NCBI GenBank assembly: GCA_020832585.1
Contig: JAFIEL010000008.1
Coordinates: 1-44,824, forward strand
From: Natronohydrobacter sp.
Lineage (GTDB): Bacteria > Pseudomonadota > Alphaproteobacteria > Rhodobacterales > Rhodobacteraceae
Direction: 5' to 3'
Length of the DNA: 44,824 nt
Positions 27,805 to 38,153 of this stretch are shown here, in pieces (position 1 is the first letter of the stretch; each line of letters starts with the position of its first letter). The notes beneath the pieces were generated by a model that saw nothing but the letters and a program-made list of their open reading frames with translations, ran no database searches and was not told the DNA's origin. A program made the position numbers and the translations under genes.

Positions 27805-28296
27805 ATGGGATTTGATTGGGGACGTGCCGTCAAATACACGCTGATGGTCGATTTTATCAAAGGCTTCGGGCTGGGGATGAAATACTTCGTGGCGCCCAAG
27901 CCCACGGTGAACTATCCGCATGAAAAAGGCCCGCTCAGCCCGCGTTTTCGGGGTGAACATGCGCTGCGCCGCTACCCGAATGGCGAGGAACGCTGCATTG
28001 CCTGCAAGCTCTGCGAAGCGATCTGCCCGGCGCAGGCGATCACGATTGACGCGGAACCCCGCGAAGACGGGTCACGCCGCACCACGCGCTATGACATCGA
28101 CATGACCAAATGCATCTATTGCGGTTTCTGTCAGGAAGCCTGCCCGGTGGATGCGATTGTCGAAGGGCCGAATTTTGAATTCGCAACCGAGACGCGCGAG
28201 GAGCTGTTCTACAACAAGGATCGCCTGCTGGCGAATGGCGAGCGTTGGGAAGCGCAAATCGCGCGCAATCTCGAAATCGACGCGCCCTATCGCTGA
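27805..28296 (+). CDS. nuoI: NADH-quinone oxidoreductase subunit I
   Basis: The 163-residue ferredoxin-like subunit holds two [4Fe-4S] clusters, N6a and N6b, that lead electrons to N2. Ligands are C64, C67, C70 and C74 ([11 protein letters not shown]) and C103, C106, C109 and C113 ([11 protein letters not shown]); the last cysteine of each motif ligates the other cluster. The N-terminal amphipathic helix ([20 protein letters not shown]) packs against the membrane arm. A 53-base gap follows before nuoJ. Confidence 0.96.
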   Translation: MGFDWGRAVKYTLMVDFIKGFGLGMKYFVAPKPTVNYPHEKGPLSPRFRGEHALRRYPNGEERCIACKLCEAICPAQAITIDAEPREDGSRRTTRYDIDMTKCIYCGFCQEACPVDAIVEGPNFEFATETREELFYNKDRLLANGERWEAQIARNLEIDAPYR

Positions 28297-28349
28297 GCGC
28301 CGGACTTGGGGCCGAACGCCTCGCCACTGACAAAAGGAACCCGAGGGAC

Positions 28350-28967
28350 ATGGGGATCGCCGATATCACTTTCTACGCTTTCGCGGTGACGCTTCTGGGC
28401 GCGGGCTTTCTGGTCACGATCGCCCGCAACCCGGTGCATTCGGTGCTCTGGCTGATCCTGACCTTCATTTCGGCGGCGGGCATGTTCGTCCTGTTGGGGG
28501 CCGAGTTCATGGCGATGCTCTTGATCATCGTCTATGTCGGCGCAGTCGCGGTGCTGTTCCTGTTCGTGGTGATGATGCTCGATGTGGATTTTGCGGCCCT
28601 CAAGGGCGAGGTTGCACGCTATTTTCCGCTCGCCAGTATCGTGGGCATCGTGCTTCTGATGCAAATGGCGCTTCTTTTCGGGTCATGGCAGGAATCCCAG
28701 AGCGCACAGGCCTTGCGGCAGGCACCGACGCCGGATGCAACCGAGGTCCACAACACCAAGGCACTGGGTCTGATCCTCTATGATCAGTATTTCCTGCTGT
28801 TCCAGACCGCGGGGCTGATCCTGCTGGTAGCGATGATCGGGGCCATCGTGCTGACGCTGCGCCATCGCAAGGATGTGAAGCGCCAGAATGTGGTTGCCCA
28901 GATGCATCGCGATCCGGCCAAGACGCTTGAACTGAAAGACGTCAAACCGGGGCAGGGGCTGTCGTGA
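28350..28967 (+). CDS. nuoJ: NADH-quinone oxidoreductase subunit J
   Basis: The 205-residue membrane subunit has five hydrophobic helices. It includes the conserved third helix region [24 protein letters not shown], where a pi-bulge is known in other ND6/NuoJ proteins. The ATG at 28350 is chosen because GAGGG lies just upstream and it begins with [18 protein letters not shown]; an earlier in-frame start at 28245 lies within nuoI. Its stop overlaps the start of a secreted protein gene (GTGA). Confidence 0.95.
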   Translation: MGIADITFYAFAVTLLGAGFLVTIARNPVHSVLWLILTFISAAGMFVLLGAEFMAMLLIIVYVGAVAVLFLFVVMMLDVDFAALKGEVARYFPLASIVGIVLLMQMALLFGSWQESQSAQALRQAPTPDATEVHNTKALGLILYDQYFLLFQTAGLILLVAMIGAIVLTLRHRKDVKRQNVVAQMHRDPAKTLELKDVKPGQGLS

Positions 28968-29500
28968 GGCTGAAACACGCCATAAGGACAGCTTGCCTTT
29001 CTGCGGCTGTCGGCGCGCTTTCGGCGGCATCGGCCTTGGCCTGCATGCCGTCCGAGAAGCCGCTTGAGCCAGATGTGCGCGGGCCTGATTGCGCCTTCGC
29101 GATGGATGTTTCGCGCATCTCGACCGTCAGCCTGAGTTCGGCGGAACCGCTTGGGGAGCGCCGCTACCTTCAGACGCTATCGGACGGGCAGGTTTGTGAA
29201 GGTTCGAAAAATCTGGTCGTGCATGATTGCGCGGCGGGGAAAATGCTGATTATCGGCACGGAATTCTATCATGCTTTCGCCATGCCGCGCGAGGATGATC
29301 GTCATATTCACAAGGTCCGCGAGGCAGCGCTCAAGGTGCGCGATCAGGGGATCGTGCCGGATTTTGCGATGATAACGAGCCTCAGCCAAGCTGAAGGATT
29401 TGGCGAGCCGAAGGTTCTGCGTATCAATCAACGCCTGCAATTCGAGCGCAGGACGCTGCGACTGGATTGTGTCTGCCGGACATTGGACCGGCGAAGCTGA
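28964..29500 (+). CDS. Secreted cysteine-containing protein between nuoJ and nuoK
   Basis: The 178-residue protein starts with GTG, overlapping the nuoJ stop by four bases. It has a signal peptide ([25 protein letters not shown]). The mature protein has six cysteines, among them the near-terminal pair CVC at about 169-171, and contains [11 protein letters not shown]-like wording around [20 protein letters not shown] and [15 protein letters not shown] do not recognise the family. A 70-base gap separates it from nuoK. Its export signal and cysteines suggest a periplasmic disulfide protein. Base composition looks like its neighbours, so recent transfer is not indicated. Confidence 0.7.
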   Translation: MRLKHAIRTACLSAAVGALSAASALACMPSEKPLEPDVRGPDCAFAMDVSRISTVSLSSAEPLGERRYLQTLSDGQVCEGSKNLVVHDCAAGKMLIIGTEFYHAFAMPREDDRHIHKVREAALKVRDQGIVPDFAMITSLSQAEGFGEPKVLRINQRLQFERRTLRLDCVCRTLDRRS

Positions 29501-29570
29501 GTGTAAAGACGACACCGCGAGCCAGTCGCGGAGAGAATGAGAATGGGCCCAAAGGCCAGAGGGGACCGGA

Positions 29571-29876
29571 ATGGTTGGACTTGAACATTATCTGACAGTG
29601 GCGGCGGCCCTGTTCGTCATCGGGATTTTCGGGATTTTCCTGAACCGCAAGAATATCATCGTGATCCTTATGTCCATCGAACTGATGCTCTTGTCGGTCA
29701 ATATCAACCTGGTGGCCTTTTCCAGCTTCCTGAACGATCTTGTGGGGCAGGTTTTCACGATGTTCGTGCTGACCGTCGCCGCAGCAGAGGCCGCGATCGG
29801 CCTTGCGATCCTTGTCTGCTTCTTCCGCAATCGGGGCACGATTGATGTTGAAGATGTCAATGTGATGAAAGGCTGA
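29571..29876 (+). CDS. nuoK: NADH-quinone oxidoreductase subunit K
   Basis: The 101-residue subunit has three transmembrane helices and is homologous to MrpC and ND4L. The membrane-buried glutamates of the family are visible in [17 protein letters not shown] and in [15 protein letters not shown]; both are needed for proton pumping in related enzymes. GGGGACC precedes the start. It is followed by nuoL within a few bases. Confidence 0.96.
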   Translation: MVGLEHYLTVAAALFVIGIFGIFLNRKNIIVILMSIELMLLSVNINLVAFSSFLNDLVGQVFTMFVLTVAAAEAAIGLAILVCFFRNRGTIDVEDVNVMKG

Positions 29877-29880
29877 GGTG

Positions 29881-31845
29881 ATGGCAGTAACTGTTCTTCT
29901 GGCCCCGCTTCTGGGCGCGATCATCGCCGGATTGTTCTGGCGCGTGATTGGCGAACGGCCCGCGCAGATCGTGGCAACGGGCCTGTTGTTCCTCTCGGCC
30001 TTTCTGTCATGGGTGATTTTTCTGACGCATGACGGGTCTGTCCAGCAGATCACGCTTCTGCGCTGGATTGACAGCGGCACGCTGGTTGGCGACTGGGCGA
30101 TCCGTCTGGACCGGCTGACCGCGGTCATGCTGATCGTGATTACCACTGTCTCGGCGCTCGTGCACCTTTATAGCTTCGGCTACATGGCGCATGACGACAA
30201 TTTCGCAGAGAATGAAAGCTACCGCCCGCGCTTCTTTGCCTATCTGTCGCTGTTCACCTTCGCGATGCTGATGCTGGTGACAGCCGATAACCTCGTGCAG
30301 CTCTTCTTCGGCTGGGAAGGGGTGGGTCTGGCGTCATACCTGCTGATCGGTTTCTATTTCCGTAAACAGTCTGCAGGTGCTGCGGCGATGAAGGCTTTCA
30401 TCGTCAATCGCGTGGGCGATATGGGCCTGATCCTTGCAATCATGGTGATCTATTTCCTTGTCGACTCGATCCAGTATGACGATGTCTTTGCCGCCGCTGC
30501 CACGCTGTCGGAAACGACCGTGCGTTTCCTCTGGACCGACTGGAATGCGGCGAACCTGATTGCCTTCCTGCTGTTCGTGGGCGCGATGGGCAAATCGGCG
30601 CAGTTGTTCCTGCACACATGGTTGCCCGACGCGATGGAAGGCCCGACGCCTGTCTCGGCCCTGATCCACGCCGCGACCATGGTCACGGCTGGCGTGTTCC
30701 TTGTCGCGCGCATGTCGCCGCTGATGGAATACACCCCCGAGGTGATGGCATTTGTGGTCTTCATCGGCGCGATGACCGCGCTTTTCGCCGCGACTGTCGG
30801 TCTGGTGCAGAACGACATCAAGCGCGTGATCGCCTATTCGACCTGCTCGCAGCTTGGTTTCATGTTCGTGGCCGCAGGGGTCGGGGTCTATTCGGTCGCC
30901 ATGTTCCACCTGCTGACCCATGCCTTCTTCAAGGCCATGCTGTTCCTTGGGGCCGGTTCGGTCATCCACGGGATGCACCATGAGCAGGACATGCGCAATT
31001 ATGGCGGGTTGAAAGACAAGCTGCCGATGACCTTCTGGGCCATGCTGATCGGTACGCTGGCGATTACCGGGGTGGGTATTCCGCTGACGATGATCGGCTT
31101 TGCGGGGTTTGTGTCGAAGGACGCGATCATTGAATCGGTTTTTGCGTCCGGCACGACCTATGCTTTCGCCATTCTGGTTTTCGCGGCAGGTCTGACCAGC
31201 TTCTATAGCTGGCGGCTGATGTTCCTGACCTTCTGGGGCACACCGCGCGGCGACAAGCATACGCATGAACACGCCCATGAAAGCCCGATGGTCATGCTGA
31301 TCCCACTTGCCGTGCTGGCGGTGGGGTCTGTGCTGGCGGGGATGGTGTTCTATGGACCGTTCTTTGGCTCTACTTCGCAGGTGCGCGATTATTTTGGCGC
31401 AGCCATTTTCATGGCCGAGGGAAACAACCTTGTCTCGGAAGCCCATTATGTGCCGAAATGGGTCAAGGTTTCGCCCTTTGCCGCCATGCTGGTCGGGCTT
31501 GGAATGGCGTATCTCTTCTATATCCGCGACACTTCGCTGCCCAAGCGGCTGGCCGAGACTTTCCCCGGTGCCTATCAGTTCTTCCTGAACAAGTGGTATT
31601 TCGACGAGATCTACGAGTTCCTGTTCGTGCGCCCGGCCAAGGCTATCGGCCATTTCCTGTGGAAAAAGGGTGATGGGGCCACGATTGACGGTGGCATCAA
31701 CGGGCTTGCGATGGGGATCATTCCCTTCTTCACGCGCCTCGCAGGTCGTGCGCAATCGGGCTTTCTGTATCACTACGCGTTTGCAATGGTTCTGGGGATT
31801 GTCGTGATCGTCACCTATGTCACGCTGGCCGGAGGGTCGAACTGA
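29881..31845 (+). CDS. nuoL: NADH-quinone oxidoreductase subunit L
   Basis: The 654-residue antiporter-like subunit is the distal proton pump of the membrane arm. It shows [20 protein letters not shown] with the key Glu, the lysine-bearing [19 protein letters not shown], and [21 protein letters not shown] long C-terminal section is expected to form the lateral helix. The ATG at 29881 is used; a GTG directly before it (29878) is an alternative. It ends TGATG, sharing one base with nuoM. Confidence 0.96.
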   Translation: MAVTVLLAPLLGAIIAGLFWRVIGERPAQIVATGLLFLSAFLSWVIFLTHDGSVQQITLLRWIDSGTLVGDWAIRLDRLTAVMLIVITTVSALVHLYSFGYMAHDDNFAENESYRPRFFAYLSLFTFAMLMLVTADNLVQLFFGWEGVGLASYLLIGFYFRKQSAGAAAMKAFIVNRVGDMGLILAIMVIYFLVDSIQYDDVFAAAATLSETTVRFLWTDWNAANLIAFLLFVGAMGKSAQLFLHTWLPDAMEGPTPVSALIHAATMVTAGVFLVARMSPLMEYTPEVMAFVVFIGAMTALFAATVGLVQNDIKRVIAYSTCSQLGFMFVAAGVGVYSVAMFHLLTHAFFKAMLFLGAGSVIHGMHHEQDMRNYGGLKDKLPMTFWAMLIGTLAITGVGIPLTMIGFAGFVSKDAIIESVFASGTTYAFAILVFAAGLTSFYSWRLMFLTFWGTPRGDKHTHEHAHESPMVMLIPLAVLAVGSVLAGMVFYGPFFGSTSQVRDYFGAAIFMAEGNNLVSEAHYVPKWVKVSPFAAMLVGLGMAYLFYIRDTSLPKRLAETFPGAYQFFLNKWYFDEIYEFLFVRPAKAIGHFLWKKGDGATIDGGINGLAMGIIPFFTRLAGRAQSGFLYHYAFAMVLGIVVIVTYVTLAGGSN

Positions 31846-33386
31846 TGCTCAACCTTCTGTCCATCATTACCTTCACCCCGGCGATTGCAGCGGCGATCCT
31901 TGCGATCTTCCTGCGCGGGGATGATGAAGCCGCCCAAATGAACGCGAAATGGGTGGCGCTGGTGGCGACACTGGCCACATTCGCGGCCTCGCTGATCCTG
32001 CTCGTGGGCTTTGACCCGCAGGATACCGGCTTCCAGTTCGTCGAGGAACATGACTGGATCATGGGCTTCACCTACAAGATGGGGGTGGATGGCATCTCGA
32101 TCCTGTTCGTGATGCTGACGACAGCACTCATGCCGATCACCATTGGCGCATGCTGGAACGTCACCCACCGCGTCAAGGATTACATGATCGCCTTCCTGCT
32201 TCTGGAAACGCTGATGATCGGCGTGTTCACGGCGCTTGATCTGGTGCTGTTCTACCTGTTCTTTGAAGCTGGTCTGATCCCGATGTTCCTGATCATCGGC
32301 ATCTGGGGCGGCAAGGACCGGATTTACGCGGCTTTCAAGTTCTTCCTCTACACCTTCCTCGGCTCGGTGCTGATGCTGGTCGCCATGATCGCGATGTATG
32401 TCGATGCAGGCACCACCGATATTCCGACGCTGCTGACGCACCAGTTCGACGCGGGCACCTTCTCGCTGATGGGCTGGCAGGTCGTGGGCGGGATGCAGAC
32501 GCTTCTTTGGCTCGCATTCTTCGCGTCTTTTGCCGTGAAAATGCCGATGTGGCCGGTCCATACCTGGCTACCTGACGCCCATGTGCAAGCACCCACGGCA
32601 GGCTCGGTCATCCTGGCCGCGGTGCTGTTGAAAATGGGCGGCTACGGTTTCCTACGCTTTTCGCTGCCGATGTTCCCTGTGGCCAGCGACATCTTCGCGC
32701 CGCTGGTGCTGTGGCTTTCGGCCATCGCCATCGTCTACACTTCGCTGGTGGCCCTGATGCAAGAGGACATGAAGAAGCTGATCGCCTATTCGTCTGTCGC
32801 GCATATGGGGTTCGTGACGATGGGGATTTTCGCGGCGAACCAGCAGGGGCTGGACGGGGCGATTTTCCAGATGATCAGCCATGGCTTCATCTCGGGCGCG
32901 CTGTTCCTTGCAGTGGGCGTGATCTATGACCGGATGCATACGCGCGAGATCGCCGCCTATGGCGGGCTGATCAACCGGATGCCGGTCTATGCGGCGGTGT
33001 TCCTTCTGTTCACCATGGCCAATGTCGGCCTGCCGGGCACCTCGGGTTTCGTGGGGGAATTCCTGACATTCCTTGGCGTCTATCAGGTCAATACCTGGGT
33101 TGCCTTTGTTGCGGCGACCGGTGTGATCCTGTCGGCGGGCTATGCGCTATGGCTGTTCCGCCGTGTGGTGATGGGGGAACTGATCAAGGAAGCGCTCAAG
33201 GGCATCAAGGACATGGACCGCCGCGAAAAGCTGCTGATCACGCCGCTGGCGGTGATGACGCTGCTGCTTGGGGTCTATCCCGCGCTTGTTACAGATATCA
33301 TTGGCCCCTCGGTCGCCGCATTGGTGCAGGGGCATGAGTTGGCGTTGCAGGCCCATGAGGCCGCATCCCAACTGGCACAGAACTGA
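31845..33386 (+). CDS. nuoM: NADH-quinone oxidoreductase subunit M
   Basis: The 513-residue antiporter-like subunit is the middle proton pump. The conserved Glu is in [18 protein letters not shown], the pumping Lys in [19 protein letters not shown], and a second conserved region is [12 protein letters not shown], followed by [15 protein letters not shown]. About 14 transmembrane helices are expected. Length is normal. Confidence 0.96.
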   Translation: MLNLLSIITFTPAIAAAILAIFLRGDDEAAQMNAKWVALVATLATFAASLILLVGFDPQDTGFQFVEEHDWIMGFTYKMGVDGISILFVMLTTALMPITIGACWNVTHRVKDYMIAFLLLETLMIGVFTALDLVLFYLFFEAGLIPMFLIIGIWGGKDRIYAAFKFFLYTFLGSVLMLVAMIAMYVDAGTTDIPTLLTHQFDAGTFSLMGWQVVGGMQTLLWLAFFASFAVKMPMWPVHTWLPDAHVQAPTAGSVILAAVLLKMGGYGFLRFSLPMFPVASDIFAPLVLWLSAIAIVYTSLVALMQEDMKKLIAYSSVAHMGFVTMGIFAANQQGLDGAIFQMISHGFISGALFLAVGVIYDRMHTREIAAYGGLINRMPVYAAVFLLFTMANVGLPGTSGFVGEFLTFLGVYQVNTWVAFVAATGVILSAGYALWLFRRVVMGELIKEALKGIKDMDRREKLLITPLAVMTLLLGVYPALVTDIIGPSVAALVQGHELALQAHEAASQLAQN

Positions 33387-33397
33387 AAGGTCCAGCG

Positions 33398-34837
33398 ATG
33401 ATCGGAGCTGATCTCTACACGGCCCTGCCCGAAATCGTCCTCGCGCTTTTCGCGATGGCCGCACTCATGGTGGGTGTCTATGGCGGCAAGGACAAGCTGG
33501 CCGAGCCGATCCTCTGGGCAACTGCGGCGCTGATGGTGCTGCTGGCGCTTTTCGTTGGGTCCAAGGGGCTGGAGGAACAGACCGCCTTCAACGGTATGTA
33601 TCTGGCCGATGCCTTCGCGCATTTCTCGAAAATGGTCATTCTGATCTCTGCCGCCGTGGTGCTGGTCATGGGGCAGGGCTATATGGCCGCGCGGGGGCTC
33701 TTGAAATTCGAATACCCGATCCTGATCGCTTTGTCGGTCGTAGGCATGATGCTCATGGTGTCCTCGGGCGATCTGATCGCGCTTTATATGGGGTTGGAGC
33801 TTCAATCGCTGGCGCTTTATGTCGTGGCCACCATGAACCGCGATTCCGCGCGCTCGACAGAAGCGGGGCTGAAATACTTCATCCTTGGCGCGCTGGCCTC
33901 GGGCCTGCTGCTCTATGGCGCGTCGCTGACCTATGGCTATGCTGGCACGACGCTGTTTGCGGGCATCGTCTCGACTATCTCGGAAGATGGCATGTCGATT
34001 GGCCTCTTGATGGGGCTTGCCTTCATGCTGGCGGGTCTGGCCTTCAAGGTCTCTGCCGTGCCCTTCCATATGTGGACGCCGGATGTCTATGAGGGCGCGC
34101 CGACCCCGGTAACGGCATTTTTCGCCACCGCCCCCAAGGTTGCCGCGATGGCGTTGATCGCGCGTGTGGTGCATGAAGCCTTTGGCACGGTCCCCGGTGA
34201 CTGGTCTCAGATCATCGCTTTCCTTGCCGCGGGATCCATGTTCGTGGGGGCCATTGCGGCCATTGGTCAGCGCAATATCAAGCGCCTGATGGCCTATTCC
34301 TCGATTTCGCATATGGGTTTTGCGCTGGTCGGTCTGGCGGCAGGCACGGCGCAGGGCGTGCAGGGGATGCTGGTCTATATGGCGATCTATGTCACCATGA
34401 ATATCGGTGTCTTTGCCTTCATCCTGATGATGGAACGCGACGGCAAGGCCGTGGTCGATATCGAAGCCTTGCGCATGTATTCCAAGGCCGAACCGCTGCG
34501 CGCGCTGGCCCTTCTGGTGCTGATGTTCTCGCTTGCAGGCGTGCCGCCGCTGGTGGGTTTCTTCGGCAAGTTCTATGTGCTCTGGGCTGCAGTTCAGGCG
34601 GGCATGACATGGCTGGCGGTCGCCGGTGTGATCGCGTCGGTGATCGGGGCCTTCTATTATCTGCGCATCGTCTATTACATGTATTTCGGGGCTGAAACCG
34701 AGCCACTGGATCAGATGCGTGCCCCTGTGCAATCGACGCTGCTGGTGGCATCGGCCGCGATCATGGTGCTGGGGGTGATCAACCTCTTCGGGGTCGAGGG
34801 TCTGGCCGAACTGGCAGCAAGCGCCCTTGTCAAGTAA
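33398..34837 (+). CDS. nuoN: NADH-quinone oxidoreductase subunit N
   Basis: The 479-residue antiporter-like subunit is the proximal pump and the last gene of the nuo operon. Conserved parts are [20 protein letters not shown] with the key Glu, [19 protein letters not shown] with the pumping Lys, and [18 protein letters not shown]. Its final codons overlap the TTG start of birA by 11 bases, so transcription very likely runs on into birA, coaX and rnj. Confidence 0.96.
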   Translation: MIGADLYTALPEIVLALFAMAALMVGVYGGKDKLAEPILWATAALMVLLALFVGSKGLEEQTAFNGMYLADAFAHFSKMVILISAAVVLVMGQGYMAARGLLKFEYPILIALSVVGMMLMVSSGDLIALYMGLELQSLALYVVATMNRDSARSTEAGLKYFILGALASGLLLYGASLTYGYAGTTLFAGIVSTISEDGMSIGLLMGLAFMLAGLAFKVSAVPFHMWTPDVYEGAPTPVTAFFATAPKVAAMALIARVVHEAFGTVPGDWSQIIAFLAAGSMFVGAIAAIGQRNIKRLMAYSSISHMGFALVGLAAGTAQGVQGMLVYMAIYVTMNIGVFAFILMMERDGKAVVDIEALRMYSKAEPLRALALLVLMFSLAGVPPLVGFFGKFYVLWAAVQAGMTWLAVAGVIASVIGAFYYLRIVYYMYFGAETEPLDQMRAPVQSTLLVASAAIMVLGVINLFGVEGLAELAASALVK

Positions 34838-35573
34838 CTGGCCCGCAGGTGTCGGGCGGGTTGTCCTGCCCGAAATCGACAGCACCAATGCCGAAGCGGC
34901 CCGGATCGCACCGGGTCTGAGCGGTCCGACATGGATCCTCGCGCTGCGCCAGACACGCGGGCGCGGGCGACGTGGGCGCGAGTGGCGCGACCCTGAAGGC
35001 AACTTTGCCGCGACCTATGTCACGCGCCCCGGTGGCCCGCCCGATCAGGTCGCGCTGCGGTCCTTCGTCGCCGCCCTTGCGCTGCACGAGGCCCTGGTCA
35101 CGGTCACAGGCCGCCCCGAGGCATTCGCCCTGAAATGGCCCAATGATGTGCTTTTGAACGGGGGCAAGCTGGCGGGTATTCTGCTTGAAAGCATCGGTCA
35201 TGGGGCACAGGTCGGGCATCTGGCCATCGGGATCGGGGTTAACCTGCGCATGGCCCCTGCTGCAGAAAAAGGGGCAGTGCCGCCGGTCAGCCTTATGGGC
35301 GAGACAGGGACCAGCGTTGCGCCGGAAGAATTCCTTGACCTGCTCGCGCCTGCGTTCGCGCGAAGGGAGGACCAGTTTGTGACCTATGGCTTCGCGCCAA
35401 TCCGCCGCGCCTGGCTGGACCGCGCGGCGCTACTGGGGCAGGTGATCACGGCGCGCACTGTGACCGAGAGCCATAGCGGCACATTCGAGGGGATCGACGC
35501 GACGGGCGCGTTGCAGTTGCGCGACGCGCGCGGGCTGCGCGCGATACCGGCAGCAGAAGTCTATTTCGCGTGA
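34827..35573 (+). CDS. birA: Biotin--[acetyl-CoA-carboxylase] ligase, non-regulatory type
   Basis: The 248-residue enzyme activates biotin with ATP and attaches it to the lysine of EAMKM boxes, such as K605 of MccA in this window. Landmarks are EIDSTNAEA, the biotinyl-AMP loop [13 protein letters not shown], and [19 protein letters not shown]. There is no N-terminal helix-turn-helix, so unlike E. coli BirA it should not repress biotin genes. No ATG or GTG fits the N-terminus well; TTG at 34827 gives [19 protein letters not shown] and overlaps nuoN by 11 bases, a layout suggesting translational coupling. Confidence 0.92.
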   Translation: MSSNWPAGVGRVVLPEIDSTNAEAARIAPGLSGPTWILALRQTRGRGRRGREWRDPEGNFAATYVTRPGGPPDQVALRSFVAALALHEALVTVTGRPEAFALKWPNDVLLNGGKLAGILLESIGHGAQVGHLAIGIGVNLRMAPAAEKGAVPPVSLMGETGTSVAPEEFLDLLAPAFARREDQFVTYGFAPIRRAWLDRAALLGQVITARTVTESHSGTFEGIDATGALQLRDARGLRAIPAAEVYFA

Positions 35574-35585
35574 AAGGCAGGCAAG

Positions 35586-36374
35586 ATGCTTCTGACCATT
35601 GACTGCGGCAACACCAACACCGTTTTTTCGGTCTGGGACGGGACACAGTTCATCGCGACCTGGCGCACCTCGACCGATGTGACACGCACGGCAGATCAGT
35701 ATTTCGTCTGGCTCAACAGCCTGATGAACCTGACCGGGCTATATGCGGACATTAGCGATGTGGTGATTTCCTCGACCGTGCCGCGCGTGGTGTTCAATCT
35801 TCGGGTGCTGTGTGACCGCTATTTCAATACGCGGCCTCTGGTCGTGGGCAAGCCCGAATGTCTGCTGCCGGTGCCGCCGCGCGTCGATGCAGGTGTGCGC
35901 CCTGGCCCGGACCGGCTGGCCAATGCCGCAGGCGCGTTTGATCGCCACGGGGGCAATGTCGTGGTGGTCGATTTCGGCACGGCCACGAATTTTGATGTCG
36001 TCGCCGATGATGGCGCCTATATCGGCGGCGTCATCGCGCCGGGGGTGAACCTGTCGCTACAGGCGCTGCATCAGGGTGCGGCAGCCCTGCCGCATGTCGA
36101 TATTTCCCAGCCTGAGAAGGTGATCGGCACGAATACGGTCGAGTGTATCCAGTCGGGGGTGTTCTGGGGCTATATCGGGCTGATTGAGGGAATGATCGTC
36201 CGGATCAAGGCCGAATACGGTCGCCCGATGACCGTGATCGGCACAGGCGGGCTTGCGCCTTTGTTCGCGCAGGCCGAGAACCTGTTTGACAGGGTCGAGG
36301 ATGATCTGACATTGCATGGCCTTCGCGTGATCCACGACTATAACAAGACGAACGGCACCAAGGAGCAGGCATGA
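35586..36374 (+). CDS. coaX: Type III pantothenate kinase
   Basis: The 262-residue enzyme phosphorylates pantothenate in the first step of coenzyme A synthesis. It has the ASKHA-fold signatures of the CoaX group: LTIDCGNTNTVFSVWD with Asp6, GPDRLANAAGAFDRHGG, and VVVDFGTATNFDVV. The second half includes YIGGVIAPGVNLSLQALHQ and VIGTGGLAPLFA. Type III kinases need a monovalent cation and are not inhibited by CoA. It overlaps rnj by four bases (ATGA). Confidence 0.95.
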   Translation: MLLTIDCGNTNTVFSVWDGTQFIATWRTSTDVTRTADQYFVWLNSLMNLTGLYADISDVVISSTVPRVVFNLRVLCDRYFNTRPLVVGKPECLLPVPPRVDAGVRPGPDRLANAAGAFDRHGGNVVVVDFGTATNFDVVADDGAYIGGVIAPGVNLSLQALHQGAAALPHVDISQPEKVIGTNTVECIQSGVFWGYIGLIEGMIVRIKAEYGRPMTVIGTGGLAPLFAQAENLFDRVEDDLTLHGLRVIHDYNKTNGTKEQA

Positions 36375-38044
36375 GCAAGGACAGGCTGATCTATCTTCCC
36401 CTCGGGGGGGCAGGCGAAGTGGGTATGAATGCCTATGTCTTCGGCTATGGACCCAAAGGGCGCGAGCGGCTGATCCTTGTCGATCTTGGCGTGACATTTT
36501 CGGATATGGACGGCTCGCCCGGTGTCGATCTGATCCTGCCGGACACGGCCTGGCTGGAAGAACGGCGCGACCGGCTGGAAGCGATCATCATCACCCACGC
36601 GCATGAGGATCATGTGGGCGCAGTGGGCCAGCTCTGGGACCGTTTGCGCGCGCCCGTCTATGCCCGCGATTTCACGGCGCGGATTGCACGGCTGAAAATG
36701 CAGGATGCAGGCCATGATCCGCAGATCGTCAAGACTGTGGACAAGGTGCCCGAAGCGCTGGAGCTTGGCCCCTTCCGGGTGCAGTTCTTCCCGGTCGCCC
36801 ATTCGCTGCCCGAAGCCTCTGGCCTGATCATCGATACGCCTGCGGGGCGGATCGTGCATACGGGCGATTTCAAATCGGATCTGACACCGGGCGTGGGCGA
36901 GCCGCATGACCCGGGCCTGCTGGAAGCCATCGGGCGCACGGGCGTCAAGGCCATGATCTGCGACAGCACCAATGTCATGAACACCCATGCCGGTCGGTCA
37001 GAGATGACATTGATCGAACCGATCACTGATCTGATGCGCAACGCGAAGGGCTTGGTCGTTGCCACGACCTTCGCCTCGAATGTGGCGCGGCTGAAAACGC
37101 TGGCGGTGGCCGCGCAGCAAGCCGGGCGCTCGGTCTGCCTGATGGGGCGCGCGATGTTGCGCATGACACAGGTCGCGACGGAAGCGGGCATCCTGCGCGA
37201 CATGCCGCCCACGATCAGCCCGGAAGCGGCCAAGGACATCCCGCGCGAGAACCTGCTCTTGATCGTGACGGGATCGCAGGGCGAACGCCGCGCGGCCTCG
37301 GCACAGCTTGCGCGCGGCAATTACATGGGGATGAGCATGAAGGAAGGGGATACGTTCCTGTTCTCGTCCATGACCATTCCGGGCAATGAGCGTGACGTGG
37401 GGCGCATCGTGAATGGCCTGTCGCAAATGGGGGTCGATGTGCTGGACAACAGCCAGCGGCTTTACCATGTCTCTGGCCATGCCAATCGGCCAGATCTGGA
37501 AGAGATGCAGCGCCTGATCAACCCGGCCATCGTGATCCCGATGCATGGCGAACACCGGATGATGCGCGAACATGCCAAGCTTGCGCTGGCCAATGGACGG
37601 CGCGCGCTGGTGGTGCCGAACGGGTCCATCTGCGATCTGACGGGCGATGTGCCTGTACTTGTCGACGAGATCGAGACCGGGCGTATCTATCTGGACGGCT
37701 CGCGCCATATCGGGGCGATGGACGGGGTGATCCGCGACCGCATCCGCATGGCACTTGGCGGGCATGTCTTCGTGACGCTGATCCTTGATGAAGAGAATGA
37801 GGCACTTGGCGCGCCCTGGGCCGAGATCGCAGGGCTGAAACCCGAAGGGCGCGGCGGCGCGGCGCTCAATGAGATCATCGAAGCCGAGTTGGAGGAATTT
37901 CTGTCGCGCGCGGGTCACAAGGTTCTGGCCGATGATGACAAGCTCAATGACGGGATGCGCCGCGTGGTCCGGCAAGTGGTCATGGAAGAGATTGGCAAGA
38001 AGCCGGAAGTGACCATCGTCGTCAGCCGCCTGATGGGCGATTGA
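36371..38044 (+). CDS. rnj: Ribonuclease J
   Basis: The 557-residue protein is a beta-CASP metallo-beta-lactamase ribonuclease with 5'-exonuclease and endonuclease activity on RNA, used in alphaproteobacteria for rRNA maturation and mRNA decay. The zinc motif is THAHEDHVGA (H76, H78, D80, H81). Further metal and CASP motifs are FFPVAHSLPEASG, HTGDFKSD, CDSTNV, the TGSQGE loop and IPMHGEHRMMREHAKLA. The C-terminal domain follows from about residue 450. Seven consecutive G residues (36404-36410) lie near the start. It is the last gene of the nuo-birA-coaX-rnj run and is convergent with kpsC. Confidence 0.95.
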   Translation: MSKDRLIYLPLGGAGEVGMNAYVFGYGPKGRERLILVDLGVTFSDMDGSPGVDLILPDTAWLEERRDRLEAIIITHAHEDHVGAVGQLWDRLRAPVYARDFTARIARLKMQDAGHDPQIVKTVDKVPEALELGPFRVQFFPVAHSLPEASGLIIDTPAGRIVHTGDFKSDLTPGVGEPHDPGLLEAIGRTGVKAMICDSTNVMNTHAGRSEMTLIEPITDLMRNAKGLVVATTFASNVARLKTLAVAAQQAGRSVCLMGRAMLRMTQVATEAGILRDMPPTISPEAAKDIPRENLLLIVTGSQGERRAASAQLARGNYMGMSMKEGDTFLFSSMTIPGNERDVGRIVNGLSQMGVDVLDNSQRLYHVSGHANRPDLEEMQRLINPAIVIPMHGEHRMMREHAKLALANGRRALVVPNGSICDLTGDVPVLVDEIETGRIYLDGSRHIGAMDGVIRDRIRMALGGHVFVTLILDEENEALGAPWAEIAGLKPEGRGGAALNEIIEAELEEFLSRAGHKVLADDDKLNDGMRRVVRQVVMEEIGKKPEVTIVVSRLMGD

Positions 38045-38087
38045 ACTGTGAACCAGCGGTGGCCTGCGGCCAGGTTTATCTGAAATA

Positions 38088-38103
38088 GGGGGCTGCCGCC
38101 CCC
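38088..38103. terminator. GC hairpin between rnj and kpsC
   Basis: GGGGG (38088-38092) and CCCCC (38099-38103) pair around a CTGCCG loop in the 109-base gap between convergent genes. A second small hairpin, TGGCC-TGC-GGCCA, lies at 38060-38072. Either may terminate both transcripts; there is no U-tract. Confidence 0.5.
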
Positions 38104-38129
38104 GTCTGACCTTTGGCCAGCCCCCCCGC

Positions 38130-38151
38130 GAGTATTTCGGGCAAGATGAAG
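38130..38151. repeat. Single copy of the GAGTATTT...GCAAGATGAA element at a convergent gene end
   Basis: This is the same 22-base element as at 13424 and 15495, directly preceded by a C-run (38121-38127) and close to a GC hairpin. It lies two bases beyond the kpsC stop, so it is within the 3' end of that transcript on the minus strand and downstream of rnj on the plus strand. Confidence 0.65.
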
Positions 38152-38153
38152 GA

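Noticed and set aside
26572-27960. Open frame of 462 codons on the minus strand
   Set aside because: It mirrors nuoH and its flanks; the His/Asp/Gln-rich product is typical of the complement of a membrane-protein gene.
33275-35002. Open frame of 575 codons on the minus strand
   Set aside because: It lies opposite nuoN and the start of birA, both well supported.
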